DNA of 64,000 nucleotides. Origin: Psychrobacter pygoscelis. GTDB lineage: Bacteria; Pseudomonadota; Gammaproteobacteria; Pseudomonadales; Moraxellaceae. Numbering within the stretch: position 1 is the stretch's first letter; each line of letters begins with the position of its first letter. Location: NCBI RefSeq assembly GCF_004335015.1, contig NZ_RQRU01000006.1, positions 62,001 through 126,000 of the forward strand. Direction: 5' to 3'. The position numbers and the translations under genes were made by a program. Positions 55,448 to 64,000 of the stretch are shown piece after piece. Below the pieces are notes generated by a model. It saw only the letters and a list, made by a program, of their open reading frames with translations, did not search any database and was not told the DNA's origin.

Positions 55448-56707
55448 ATGACCAACTTAACCAACCAGTCTTTACTAGAGCGCCGTAATGCAGTGTTACC
55501 AAATGGCCTTGGTGTCGCTTTTCCAATCTTTGCAGAGCGTGCCAAGAACGCTGAGCTTTGGGATGTAGAGGGCAACCGCTATATTGACTTTGTTGCTGGT
55601 ATTTCAGTATTAAACACCGGTCACACCCATCCAAAAATTACCCAGCGCGTTCAGGAGCAGTTAGAGAAGTTCTCACATACCGCTGCGCAGATTATCAGCT
55701 ATGACAGCTATGTAACCCTAGCTGAGAAGCTCTGTGAAAAAGCGCCCATTACTGGCGATAAAAAAGCATTCTTTTTGACCACGGGTGCTGAAGCCGTCGA
55801 AAATGCTATCAAGATTGCGCGTGCCAAAACAAATCGTCACGGCGTGATTTCATTTGTCGGTGGCTGGCATGGCCGTACCATGATGTGTATGGGGCTAACC
55901 GGTAAGGTGGTGCCATATAAGAATAACTTCGGTCCTATGCCAGCTTCTATCTATCACGCGCTATTCCCAGCGCCGGAGCTTGGGGTGACAGAAGCCGAAG
56001 CACTTAGAAGTATTGAGATGATCTTCCAAGCCGACATTCATCCAAGCGATGTGGCGGCGATGATTATTGAGCCTGTCCAAGGTGAAGGGGGGTTTCATCA
56101 AGTGACGCCAAGCTTTGCACAAGCCTTGCGTAAGATCTGTGATGAGCATGGCATCGTATTAATTCTAGATGAAGTTCAATCTGGATTCGCCAGAACGGGT
56201 ACGCTATTTGCTACAGAGCAATTAGGAATAGAGCCTGATCTGCTCACTAGTGCCAAAAGCTTAGCAGGCGGTTATCCTATCTCTGCGCTTATAGGGCGCG
56301 CTGATATTATGGACGCTGCACAGAAAGGCGGCCTTGGTGGTACATACTCTGGCAGTCCTTTAGGCTGCGTGGCAGCATTGGCAGTGATGGAAGTCATAGA
56401 AGAAGAAAACTTACTGGCGCGTAGTAACGCTATCGGTGAGCGTATGGCGACATTCTTAGCCGATTTAAACAATACTAAGATTGCGCACATTCGTCACATG
56501 GGAGCGATGCTTGCCTTTGATCTCGTCGATGCAGACGGCAATCCAGATCCTCAAGCAGCAGCAGACCTAAAGGCCAAAGCTTTTGAGAAAGGACTGCTTC
56601 TTGCTTCTTGTGGTATGTTTGGTAATGCTATCCGTATTATGGTGCCGATAACTGTTGAAGATGAGATTCTAGAAGAAGGCATGCAGATTATTGCCGATAG
56701 CCTCTAA
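55448..56707 (+). CDS. gabT: 4-aminobutyrate transaminase
   Basis: The protein has 419 residues. A class III PLP aminotransferase: FVAGISVLNTGHTHP, FLTTGAEAVENAIKIARA, FVGGWHGRTMMCMGLTGK, LILDEVQSGFARTG, and the PLP Lys in SAKSLAGGYPISALIG. It converts GABA and 2-oxoglutarate to succinate semialdehyde and glutamate. It is the last gene of the cluster, followed by a terminator at 56742-56778. AAGGATAGAATA precedes the ATG. Confidence 0.95.
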   Translation: MTNLTNQSLLERRNAVLPNGLGVAFPIFAERAKNAELWDVEGNRYIDFVAGISVLNTGHTHPKITQRVQEQLEKFSHTAAQIISYDSYVTLAEKLCEKAPITGDKKAFFLTTGAEAVENAIKIARAKTNRHGVISFVGGWHGRTMMCMGLTGKVVPYKNNFGPMPASIYHALFPAPELGVTEAEALRSIEMIFQADIHPSDVAAMIIEPVQGEGGFHQVTPSFAQALRKICDEHGIVLILDEVQSGFARTGTLFATEQLGIEPDLLTSAKSLAGGYPISALIGRADIMDAAQKGGLGGTYSGSPLGCVAALAVMEVIEEENLLARSNAIGERMATFLADLNNTKIAHIRHMGAMLAFDLVDADGNPDPQAAADLKAKAFEKGLLLASCGMFGNAIRIMVPITVEDEILEEGMQIIADSL

Positions 56708-56741
56708 ATGCGCTAATCAATAAGCACATTACCTTAAAATT

Positions 56742-56778
56742 AAGCTGAGGGTGGTCAATGACTGCCTTCAGCTTTTTT
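56742..56778 (+). terminator. Rho-independent terminator after gabT
   Basis: AAGCTGAGGGTGGT and ACTGCCTTCAGCTT form a long imperfect stem followed by TTTT. It separates the GABA cluster from the capsule locus. Confidence 0.8.
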
Positions 56779-57296
56779 ATGGTAACTCAGTAAATTTTAA
56801 CCCCCATTGCGGCACAGTTTACACACCTTAGCTGACGCCTCATTAATGATCCTAGTCACAAGCTGCATACTTACCTAATTTAGGCTTAATACTAGTGCAG
56901 AAGAGGTACACATAATAGGTTGGCTATCAATATACTTAGTTCAACGATAATAAAAATAATTCGATATAAAAATTTTAAGACTATAAAAATTATTTAGTGA
57001 AGTTGAATAAAAAAGTAATAATTTCATATATAAAACCAAACAAAAATTTTTAAAATCATAATCTTGTTCTCCTCCTAGTATCCTATCAAGTCACAGAAAT
57101 TTAAAAAATAATGACTATTTATTCGATAATTGTTCATAACAAAAATCTAGTCAAATGTTTATTAAATATGATATAGTCTTGTTGTCTTTTAATACAAATG
57201 TCATTTTTCAGTATTACTCTTGTTGTTATTATATATAAAATAAACTTATGTCTGCTTGTATTGTGACGTTAGATAGCTTGATTATGGACGTAAATC
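56779..57296 (+). other. AT-rich region upstream of the capsule locus
   Basis: This stretch of about 520 bases becomes strongly AT-rich from 56940 and has no supported gene. A weak promoter could be TAGTCA (57148-57153) with TATAGT (57172-57177) at an 18-base spacer. It probably contains the wza promoter and regulatory sites. No ops element (GGCGGTAG) is seen. Confidence 0.45.
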
Positions 57297-58427
57297 ATGG
57301 ACTTAAATAATTTATTAATAAAAAATAGTCGAGAATTAATACTTGGTAACTTACTTATTATCATGATGAGCATAATTTCTGGCTGTACCATTAGTTCTGG
57401 ACTTAAATCTGGGGATTTACCACCGACAGGCGCTTTTGTCGCTGATAATGGTATGCAGTTCATCGTTAAGCCTTTAAGTTTAGCAACGCTCCCAACTGCG
57501 GCTAAATTTACAGCGAGCAAAATAAATGATCAGGGTTTAAGGAAGTTGGTAAGCGCCACTACTCAAGCTGATTATCGTATAACTTCTAGTGACATCTTAA
57601 GTATTGTTCTCGTCGGTTATCCAGAGATTACCCCTCCTGCCAGTAGTAACTCCTCCAATCCTTATGCATCAGGCTTTGTTGTTGATCAACAAGGCTATAT
57701 TCAGTTCCCTCTAATAGGCCGGATCCAGGCACAGGGATTGAGCGTACCGGAGTTTGCCGAAAAGCTGCGCTCAAAGCTGCAAAAGTACCTTAAGTACCCA
57801 GACCCACAAGTAAAGATTATTAATTATCGTGGTAAGAAGTTCTTCATTGATGGCGAAGTGCGTCAGCCTGGGGAGTTTAATATCAATGATGCGCCGGTTA
57901 CGCTTTTTGGGGCGATTTCTATGGCCGGCGGGGTCAATACTACTGGTGATTCAAATGGTATAGAGCTGATTCGAGAGGGTCAGCGTTATCAGATCGGGTT
58001 ACGCGCTTTGCAAAAGATGGGCATCTCAGCCAACCAAATTCATTTGCAAGATGGCGACTCAGTGCATGTCAACAGACAGGACCGCAATAAGGTTTATGTG
58101 TTAGGGGAGTTTGGTGTTGTTGAGCCGCTTGAGATTCCTGAACAAGGTTTAAGCTTGGCCCATGTGCTGGGTGAATCTAGGGGGTTGAATGCTAACACAG
58201 CAGACGCTGCCAAGATTTATGTGGTGCGTGACCATCCTAGTAGCGCTTATACCGATATCTATTATGTCGATATGCAGACGGTGACTAACTTTGCTCTGGC
58301 TAATCGCTTTGAGATGCAGGCCAATGATATCGTCTATGTAGATCCAACGGGTCTAGTGCGGTGGTCAAGATTCATCAGATCTATCTTACCTTCAGCTTCT
58401 ACTGTCAATATGTTATCAGGGCTATAA
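57297..58427 (+). CDS. wza: Polysaccharide export outer-membrane lipoprotein Wza
   Basis: The protein has 376 residues. A lipoprotein signal (IIMMSIISGCTISSG, Cys at about 30) is followed by the PES domain (SDILSIVLVGYPEITPP, VDQQGYIQFPLIGRIQAQG) and SLBB repeats (FFIDGEVRQPGEFNI, KVYVLGEFGVVEPLEIPEQG) and the C-terminal alpha barrel helix (RWSRFIRSILPSASTV). It forms the octameric outer-membrane channel for capsule export. wzb and wzc follow. Confidence 0.95.
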   Translation: MDLNNLLIKNSRELILGNLLIIMMSIISGCTISSGLKSGDLPPTGAFVADNGMQFIVKPLSLATLPTAAKFTASKINDQGLRKLVSATTQADYRITSSDILSIVLVGYPEITPPASSNSSNPYASGFVVDQQGYIQFPLIGRIQAQGLSVPEFAEKLRSKLQKYLKYPDPQVKIINYRGKKFFIDGEVRQPGEFNINDAPVTLFGAISMAGGVNTTGDSNGIELIREGQRYQIGLRALQKMGISANQIHLQDGDSVHVNRQDRNKVYVLGEFGVVEPLEIPEQGLSLAHVLGESRGLNANTADAAKIYVVRDHPSSAYTDIYYVDMQTVTNFALANRFEMQANDIVYVDPTGLVRWSRFIRSILPSASTVNMLSGL

Positions 58428-58441
58428 AGGGCGGTCACAGC

Positions 58442-58876
58442 ATGGAGGTTAACAATATATTAGTGGTCTGTACTGGCAATATTTGTCGAAGTCCAATGGC
58501 AAAAGCTTTACTGCAAATTTGTTATCCACAAAAGCGTATCGACTCAGCAGGTCTGGCGGCAGTAGTGGGTCACCCTATTCAGTCAGAAGCAGTAGAGGTG
58601 ATGACGGCAGCTCAGATTGATATTGATCGCCATTGTGCCAAACAGATCACCAAGGATATGGCAGTAGCAGCAGATTTAATCCTGACGATGACCAGTAAAC
58701 AAACCAAGTGGATCGAATCTAAGTGGCCTTATTGCCGCGGGAAGACATTTAGACTAGGGCATTGGAATAATAAAGACATTAACGACCCATATGGACATAA
58801 CCTCGCTGCCTTCAAGACAGCCTATCAGGACATCGCAGATAGCTTGGGTTATTGGCAGAATAAATTAGCAGACTAG
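58442..58876 (+). CDS. wzb: Low-molecular-weight protein tyrosine phosphatase Wzb
   Basis: The protein has 144 residues from the ATG at 58442; the frame is open further upstream to 58361, but that part overlaps wza. The phosphatase loop is VVCTGNICRSPMA (C-x5-R-S), and the acid Asp is in NDPYGHN. It removes phosphate from the Wzc tyrosine tail, allowing capsule polymer assembly. It lies between wza and wzc, as in group 1 capsule loci. Confidence 0.95.
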   Translation: MEVNNILVVCTGNICRSPMAKALLQICYPQKRIDSAGLAAVVGHPIQSEAVEVMTAAQIDIDRHCAKQITKDMAVAADLILTMTSKQTKWIESKWPYCRGKTFRLGHWNNKDINDPYGHNLAAFKTAYQDIADSLGYWQNKLAD

Positions 58877-58885
58877 TGATTCATT

Positions 58886-61117
58886 ATGAGTATAAATTCA
58901 CCGAAGTTACCAAAAGCGACGCCCAAACAAGAAAAAGATGAGATTGACTTACTTGCTTTATTTTGGGTAATGCTGCGCGGCTGGAAGATTATTCTGGCCT
59001 TTGCTATTGCTGGTTTATTGTTAGGCGTGCTTTATGGGCGTTATGTTAACCCTGTCTACAAAGCTGATGCGCTGGTACAAATAGATGAAAAATCTATCGG
59101 CCTGTCAGCCCTTGGCTCTAATATCTCAGAGCTGGTCGCGCCAGAGGTTAGCCTAGCCGAGACTGAGCGTGAGTTAATTCAGTCAAGGATGGTATTAGAG
59201 CCTGTGGTAGACCAGCTACACCTAGATACTAGGCTAGCTGATCCACTAGTGAACACTTTGGATAGATTGAGCCAAACCAAAATAGCGACCACGATTCATA
59301 GTACGGATGGCGTGGCTTTAGATACCGAAGATGGCCAAGTCGAAATCAGCGAATTTGAAGTGCCTCAAGCTTACTTGAATAAGTCTTTTACATTGACCGC
59401 CACTAAATCAGGCTTTGATCTCAGTGATGGTATCAATCACTTTGTGGGTCAAGTGGGAGAAGCGTCAAGCTTTAAGACGACAGCAGGGGATATCAGTATT
59501 ACCGTAGCTGCACTACCAGTCGGCGATCATCCTGTGGGCTTAACCAAACTTTCACTGCAAACGGCTACTGACGCTCTAAATAATGCTCTAACAGTGACAG
59601 AGCAAGGCCAACAGACTGGCATCATTCAACTGTCTTTAACGGGTAGTAATCAGGAACAGGTCAGCCGAATCTTAGAGCAGGTTGTGGTGTCCTATGTTAA
59701 CCAAAATCAAGCTCGTGGCTCTGAGCAGACTACCACCACTATAGGGTTTATGGAGTCGCAGATACCCAACTTGAGGCAAAAGCTTGAAACATCAGAAGCA
59801 GCGTTTAATAAATTCCGTGAGACTTACGGCACTATTGATGTCAGTCAAGAGGCAGAGTTGCTGCTCACTGAGAGCTATCAGATAGATGCTCAGCTTAATC
59901 AGCTCAATCTTCAACGAGCTGAATTGAGTACTTATTATACCGATGAGCATCCACTCGTGACGCAAATAAATGATCAATTAAAAGTGCTGCTTAATAGGAA
60001 GCAAGAGATTAATGAGACCATCGCTCGTTTGCCTGAGATTCAAAGGGAGTTTTTGCAGCTGTCAGAAGATATGGAGATTAATCGAGAGATATATCTAACC
60101 ATGCTTAAAAACTACGAACAGCTCAAAATTGTAAAGGCGGGTGAAATTGGGTATGTGCGAGTTATTGATTTACCTATCAGCTCTTTTAGACCCATTGCAC
60201 CAAAGAAATTACGGATTTGGATTTTGGCCTTAATATTAGGTGCTATGCTGGGTTCCACGCTGGTATTACTAAGAAGTTTATTACGCAATACGGTTAAAGA
60301 TCCAGAGCGATTAGAAACGAAGTCTGGTGTGCCAGTTATTGCTACTATTCCCAGTTCTAAGGCTGTGCGCCGATTGGGTAAAAGTAAACGTACCCCTAAT
60401 CGATTGCTAGCACGTGTAGATAACGAGAGCCTAAGCTACGAAGCAATTAAAAGTCTAAGAACATTTTTGCTGTTCGGCATGGTGCCTAGTATTAAGTCTT
60501 TTGCTAAGGGCAAAGTAATCCTTCTTACTGGTGAGAGTCCTAAAGTCGGAAAGTCATTTATCACAGCTAATTTGGCCGAAGTATTCGCTCAGTTAGATAA
60601 AAAAATCTTGGTAATAGATGGCGATATAAGACTGGGGCAACTGCATAAGATATTTTCTATCGATCATGATAGTGGTCTTACTGAGTATCTGACTAGTCAT
60701 CAAGGCACTCAATCCCAGCCAAAACCTCATTTAGATACAGAGCTTACCCATTTTATTCACCCTACGTGTATTCAAAATATCGATTTAATGCCTCGTGGAG
60801 GGCCGTCAAACAACCCTGCCTCTCTACTAGCTAGTGAAGGTTTCAAGAACTTGATAAAACAAGTGATCCAACACTACGACTATGTTTTTATTGATTCAGC
60901 GCCAGTATTAGCAGCTTCTGACGCGCTTATTATTTCCCAATACGCTGATAAGGTGTTGCTGGTGACGCGCTACGACCAGTCTATTGAAGGTCAGCTCGTC
61001 TATGCCATAAAGCAGATGCACAAGGCCAATGTAGAAGTCGATGGCATCGTCCTAAATGATATGAATCAAAGTGTGATGAATAGGTATAGCTGTCACTATA
61101 ACTATGCCTATGGTTAG
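58886..61117 (+). CDS. wzc: Wzc-type tyrosine autokinase and polysaccharide co-polymerase
   Basis: The protein has 743 residues. Two membrane segments (about 31-50 and 448-468) enclose a periplasmic helical region; the Wzz/GNVR motif region precedes the cytoplasmic BY-kinase. Walker A is LTGESPKVGKSFITANLAE, Walker A' is VIDGDIRLGQL, and Walker B is YVFIDSAPVL. The C-terminal tail NRYSCHYNYAYG has four Tyr, the autophosphorylation cluster. It controls capsule chain length and export with Wza and Wzb. Confidence 0.95.
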   Translation: MSINSPKLPKATPKQEKDEIDLLALFWVMLRGWKIILAFAIAGLLLGVLYGRYVNPVYKADALVQIDEKSIGLSALGSNISELVAPEVSLAETERELIQSRMVLEPVVDQLHLDTRLADPLVNTLDRLSQTKIATTIHSTDGVALDTEDGQVEISEFEVPQAYLNKSFTLTATKSGFDLSDGINHFVGQVGEASSFKTTAGDISITVAALPVGDHPVGLTKLSLQTATDALNNALTVTEQGQQTGIIQLSLTGSNQEQVSRILEQVVVSYVNQNQARGSEQTTTTIGFMESQIPNLRQKLETSEAAFNKFRETYGTIDVSQEAELLLTESYQIDAQLNQLNLQRAELSTYYTDEHPLVTQINDQLKVLLNRKQEINETIARLPEIQREFLQLSEDMEINREIYLTMLKNYEQLKIVKAGEIGYVRVIDLPISSFRPIAPKKLRIWILALILGAMLGSTLVLLRSLLRNTVKDPERLETKSGVPVIATIPSSKAVRRLGKSKRTPNRLLARVDNESLSYEAIKSLRTFLLFGMVPSIKSFAKGKVILLTGESPKVGKSFITANLAEVFAQLDKKILVIDGDIRLGQLHKIFSIDHDSGLTEYLTSHQGTQSQPKPHLDTELTHFIHPTCIQNIDLMPRGGPSNNPASLLASEGFKNLIKQVIQHYDYVFIDSAPVLAASDALIISQYADKVLLVTRYDQSIEGQLVYAIKQMHKANVEVDGIVLNDMNQSVMNRYSCHYNYAYG

Positions 61118-61180
61118 ACGATAACAGTAATTAAGTAATAGTCCTATTAGCCAACACTTATAAAATAAGCAGTCAATGTT

Positions 61181-63172
61181 ATGACCATCAGTGTAGAAAG
61201 TAACAACAATACGCAGCGACCCCTGAGTGACAACTGTTATGTCTCAGACGAGCAAGTGCCTATGACGGTGTCATATCGTTTGGCAAAGTGGTTACTTGGG
61301 TTACCGCGTCAAATCAAACAGGTCATCTTACTCATAGTTGACTATGTGATTTCTATATTTTGTCTGTTCTGTGCTTTGTCATTACGTTACGGCACTATTG
61401 ATAATCATGTTAGTCCGGTTGTGTTGGCTCTTTATGCTGTCGTCCCAGTTATAGGACTATACGCCATCGGTTTCTACAAAGGCGTAGCACGAATTTTTTA
61501 TGATGGTGAGATGCACCATGTTTTACAGTTATTCGTACTTTTGGTCTTCGTGTTTGCAATCACGCATTACTTACACTGGACCAGTTATCTTCCCCGTTCA
61601 GTTCCGCTACTTTATCTATTTTTATTATTTATTTGTCTTTGGAATAGTCGTCTCACCCTGCGAGAGTTATTGGCTCGTTGGGAGGGCAAGCATGAGGCGC
61701 GTGGTAACAGCGATATTATTTATGAGAATGTGATCATCTACGGAGCTGGCAAGGCAGGGAAGGCTTTATTTGAAGAGCTAAGACACAGCAGTCGTTATCA
61801 AGTTATTGCTTTTGTCGATGAGGATTCAAGGTTAACGGGCGCTCATATCTTAGGTAAAAAAATATACGCTGCCGCTAATTTGATAAACCTAGTTACGAAG
61901 TTTGACATCTCACAAGTATTTCTAGCGATGCCGACGATTAGCCAAGCGCATCGACGTAAGATTATTGACAGTCTTTCTAGTGTCTCAGTAAAGATCAAGC
62001 AGCTACCCAGTATGGAAGATATAGCGGATGGCAAGGTCACGGTAAGTACCCTTCGCGAAGTAGATATATTGGATGTTTTAGATCGGCAGACTGTAGCGCC
62101 AGTTGATGAGCTTTTGCATCAAGATATCAAAGGTAAGGGGGTATTAGTTACCGGTGCTGGTGGCTCTATTGGTAGTGAGCTATGTCGACAAATAATTAAA
62201 AACCAACCACGCTGTTTAGTACTGTTTGAGCTATCTGAGTATGCCTTATATGCGGTTCATCAAGAGCTAAAATCCCAGCAGGCAGCGCTACCAGAAGCAG
62301 ATCAAATAGAGATTATCGCTCTTATCGGTAATGTGATTAATGAGGGTAGGCTGCGAACCGTATTTAAGCAATATCAGATTCAGACGGTCTATCACGCCGC
62401 GGCTTACAAACATGTGCCAATAGTAGAGCACAACCCATTTGAGGGAGTAATCAATAATTCCAAAGGAACTTATCACTGCGTCCGAGCGGCAGTTGATGCT
62501 GAGGTAGAGACTTTTGTACTGATCTCTACAGATAAGGCGGTTCGGCCGACCAATATTATGGGAGCGTCTAAGCGTTTGGCGGAGCTGGTCTGTCAAGGCA
62601 TGAGTCAGTCAGATATCTCTACTCGCATCAGCATGGTTCGGTTTGGCAATGTCTTAGGATCTTCAGGCTCTGTGGTCCCTCTTTTTACTAAACAGATTGA
62701 GTGTGGTGGCCCTATTACGGTGACCCATCCTGAGGTTACTCGCTATTTTATGACGATTCCTGAAGCTGCTAACTTGGTTATTCAAGCAGGGGCTATGGCT
62801 CATGGTGGTGAGGTGTTTGTCCTAGATATGGGAAGCCCAGTCAAGATTGTAGATTTAGCTCGAAGAATGGTGCTCTTAAGTGGCTGTGAGCCAAAAGACA
62901 ATGCTCATCCAAATGGCGATATTGAGATTATCTTTACGGGACTGCGACCCGGTGAGAAGCTCTACGAAGAGCTCATTATCGGGGAGAGCAATATCGAGTC
63001 CACACGTCACCCACTAATTATGCAAGCTGTAGAAGATTGCTTTCCGTTAGCCGATATTGAAGCGATATTGGCTGAGCTTACCGAAAAAGCTCAGCAAGAG
63101 GATGTTATTTGGTTAAAACGTCAGTTCAGATACTTTGTCAGTGGCTATCAGGAATGTGTGACTCCAGCGTGA
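61181..63172 (+). CDS. Membrane-anchored UDP-sugar 4,6-dehydratase/epimerase (WbpM/PglF/CapD type)
   Basis: The protein has 663 residues. Four N-terminal membrane segments (about 35-160), a first Rossmann-like domain (VIIYGAGKAGKALFEEL), and a C-terminal SDR domain from about 318 (GVLVTGAGGSIGSELCRQI, AAYKHVPIVEHNPFEG, LISTDKAVRPTNIMGASKR). The catalytic triad includes T/S-D-K near ISTDKAVRPTN, with Lys in place of the Tyr at YxxxK as in FlaA1/WbpM. It makes a 4-keto-6-deoxy UDP-sugar for capsule synthesis. Which sugar cannot be read. Confidence 0.92.
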   Translation: MTISVESNNNTQRPLSDNCYVSDEQVPMTVSYRLAKWLLGLPRQIKQVILLIVDYVISIFCLFCALSLRYGTIDNHVSPVVLALYAVVPVIGLYAIGFYKGVARIFYDGEMHHVLQLFVLLVFVFAITHYLHWTSYLPRSVPLLYLFLLFICLWNSRLTLRELLARWEGKHEARGNSDIIYENVIIYGAGKAGKALFEELRHSSRYQVIAFVDEDSRLTGAHILGKKIYAAANLINLVTKFDISQVFLAMPTISQAHRRKIIDSLSSVSVKIKQLPSMEDIADGKVTVSTLREVDILDVLDRQTVAPVDELLHQDIKGKGVLVTGAGGSIGSELCRQIIKNQPRCLVLFELSEYALYAVHQELKSQQAALPEADQIEIIALIGNVINEGRLRTVFKQYQIQTVYHAAAYKHVPIVEHNPFEGVINNSKGTYHCVRAAVDAEVETFVLISTDKAVRPTNIMGASKRLAELVCQGMSQSDISTRISMVRFGNVLGSSGSVVPLFTKQIECGGPITVTHPEVTRYFMTIPEAANLVIQAGAMAHGGEVFVLDMGSPVKIVDLARRMVLLSGCEPKDNAHPNGDIEIIFTGLRPGEKLYEELIIGESNIESTRHPLIMQAVEDCFPLADIEAILAELTEKAQQEDVIWLKRQFRYFVSGYQECVTPA

Positions 63173-63885
63173 TAACGAACTTATATATCAGCTAACAAAG
63201 CATCATTTAATAAAATGAAGGAAAAATTACACATGGTATCAACTTTAAAGCATGGGCTACAGACAAACCTAAGGGTAGGGCCATGTCATCACAATACAAA
63301 AATTATGATTGTATCAATCTCATGTTAGAAGAATTAACAGTTGATTGTGAGTTTTTGCTATTTGAGGAAGGTGGGTTAACAAATAGCTTAAAAAATAGAT
63401 AACCACGTTGACTTTAAATTTTTTAGTGCAGGTTAACTGTCAGGATTTATTTCACTTTATTGTAATGATAAAAATAAAGAGAGGTCTGTTAAAACGATGG
63501 TGGCAGCAAATGAAAATTTTTGAAGAAAAGGTGTTGCGAAAGATTTATTAACTAAATTTTAGCCTGCTTCAAAAGCAAAGGTTGTTTAAGAAGGCAATTT
63601 GGCTATCAGAAATATAACACTAAAGCGATCGGCTTATATAAGGCATTTGGTTTTAGAGAAAGCCATAGTAATAACGCTCGTATTTTCATGGCAAAGACTA
63701 TTTGATAATTAGTTGTGATTTTTAAAAACAAAAAGTCAATATTAATAAAAATTTTAGAGTAATTAAAGATTTATGGCACCTTTATGGTGAAAAAGTATTG
63801 CTGCTTAGTAAAGTCGTTAGTGATGCTTAGCACTATAAAAAGGATTTATTACGAAGGTTGTTTAAGAGGTTATTTGAGGGACATT
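63173..63885 (+). other. Region of gene decay in the capsule locus
   Basis: These 713 AT-rich bases hold no intact gene. A broken acetyltransferase (63283-63705) is visible, and AAGGTTGTTTAAGA occurs twice (63578-63591 and 63854-63867), each after GATTTATTA. This suggests rearrangement during capsule locus exchange. Confidence 0.5.
63283..63705 (+). pseudogene. Degraded GNAT-family acetyltransferase
   Basis: An N-terminal fragment (63283-63402) reads MSSQYKNYDCINLMLEELTV and continues DCEFLLFEEGG, a typical GNAT start. The C-terminal end (about 63613-63705) reads NTKAIGLYKAFGFRESHSNN, then ARIFMAKTI, the standard GNAT acetyl-CoA motif B region. Between them the frame shifts and stops interrupt. 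So a former N-acetyltransferase, perhaps for a ribosomal or sugar substrate, has decayed. It sits between the dehydratase and the UDP-sugar dehydrogenase gene. Confidence 0.6.
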
Positions 63886-64000
63886 ATGATAGACATCGAC
63901 AATATTAAAATTGCCATTATTGGACTAGGTTACGTGGGATTACCGTTAGCAGTTGAATTCGGTAAGCACCGTATGGTCATCGGCTTTGATATCAATACTA
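63886..64000 (+). CDS. UDP-sugar 6-dehydrogenase N-terminus (partial, runs off window)
   Basis: An ATG at 63886 with GAGGG 5 bases upstream opens a frame starting MIDIDNIKIAIIGLGYVGLP and continuing LAVEFGKHRMVIGFDINT to the edge (38 complete codons). The GLGYVGLPLA Rossmann motif is the hallmark of UDP-glucose/UDP-N-acetylhexosamine dehydrogenases of the WbpA/TviB type. Such an enzyme would give a uronic acid sugar to the capsule. The rest lies outside the window. Confidence 0.88.
   Translation, partial: MIDIDNIKIAIIGLGYVGLPLAVEFGKHRMVIGFDINT

Noticed and set aside
58428..58441. ops-like element (GGGCGGTCA) before wzb
   Set aside because: It differs from GGCGGTAG and lies inside the operon rather than in the leader.

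Overview
The window looks like chromosome of a gammaproteobacterium of the family Moraxellaceae, most probably Psychrobacter. This rests on protein-level resemblance, moderate base composition, and a cell-envelope gene cluster (pyrH to lpxA) in Acinetobacter/Psychrobacter-like style. Genus is an inference, not proven. It splits into a prophage, a long housekeeping block, a guanidino-compound/GABA catabolic cluster and the start of a capsule locus.

1-17200: the early half of a temperate prophage inserted at the 3' end of a tRNA-Leu(UAG) gene. The integrase (15947-17086) lies next to the tRNA; the other end, with all head and tail genes, is outside the window on the left. A LexA-like CI repressor (5416-6087) sits between two early operons. 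The leftward one carries Cro, a CII-type regulator, a Cys-rich small protein, a primase-helicase, a nucleotide pyrophosphohydrolase-like protein and a Q-type antiterminator, followed by a terminator, an HNH nuclease and the small terminase. The rightward one carries a Cas4-like DUF2800 nuclease, a DUF2815 ssDNA-binding protein, a tRNA-like element with a shortened anticodon loop, a family A DNA polymerase, a VRR-NUC nuclease, a SNF2 helicase, a putative excisionase and the integrase. ATGCA-N4-TGCAT operators form one array of three at 5325-5388 and another at 7684-7741, so CI probably represses both operons. Directly downstream of cI is a two-gene cassette (6349-7618) with the size, order, membrane topology and some local sequence of lambda rexA-rexB. 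It is the best candidate here for an uncharacterised phage-exclusion system.

17200-42100: tRNA-Leu, a frameshifted small gene, ntrC and ntrB (nitrogen two-component system), rimO, then pyrH, frr, uppS, cdsA, dxr, rseP, bamA, lpxD, fabZ and lpxA, all rightward (nucleotide supply, ribosome recycling, isoprenoid and phospholipid precursors, outer-membrane assembly, lipid A). skp is absent between bamA and lpxD. Next come an NSS-family transporter, tgt, a LysE exporter with a divergent LysR regulator, and a SOUL-family protein.

42100-56800: asd, a membrane-anchored EEP-family hydrolase, then a LysR regulator divergent from a ureohydrolase, a 2-ketoarginine decarboxylase-like ThDP enzyme, a Dld-type FAD dehydrogenase, a YjiH transporter, an aldehyde dehydrogenase, gabD and gabT. 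Together these could take a guanidino 2-oxo (or 2-hydroxy) acid through 4-guanidinobutyrate and GABA to succinate.

56800-64000: an AT-rich intergenic region, then a Wzy-type capsule export locus (wza, wzb, wzc), a WbpM/PglF-type sugar dehydratase, a decayed acetyltransferase gene, and the start of a UDP-sugar 6-dehydrogenase cut by the window end.
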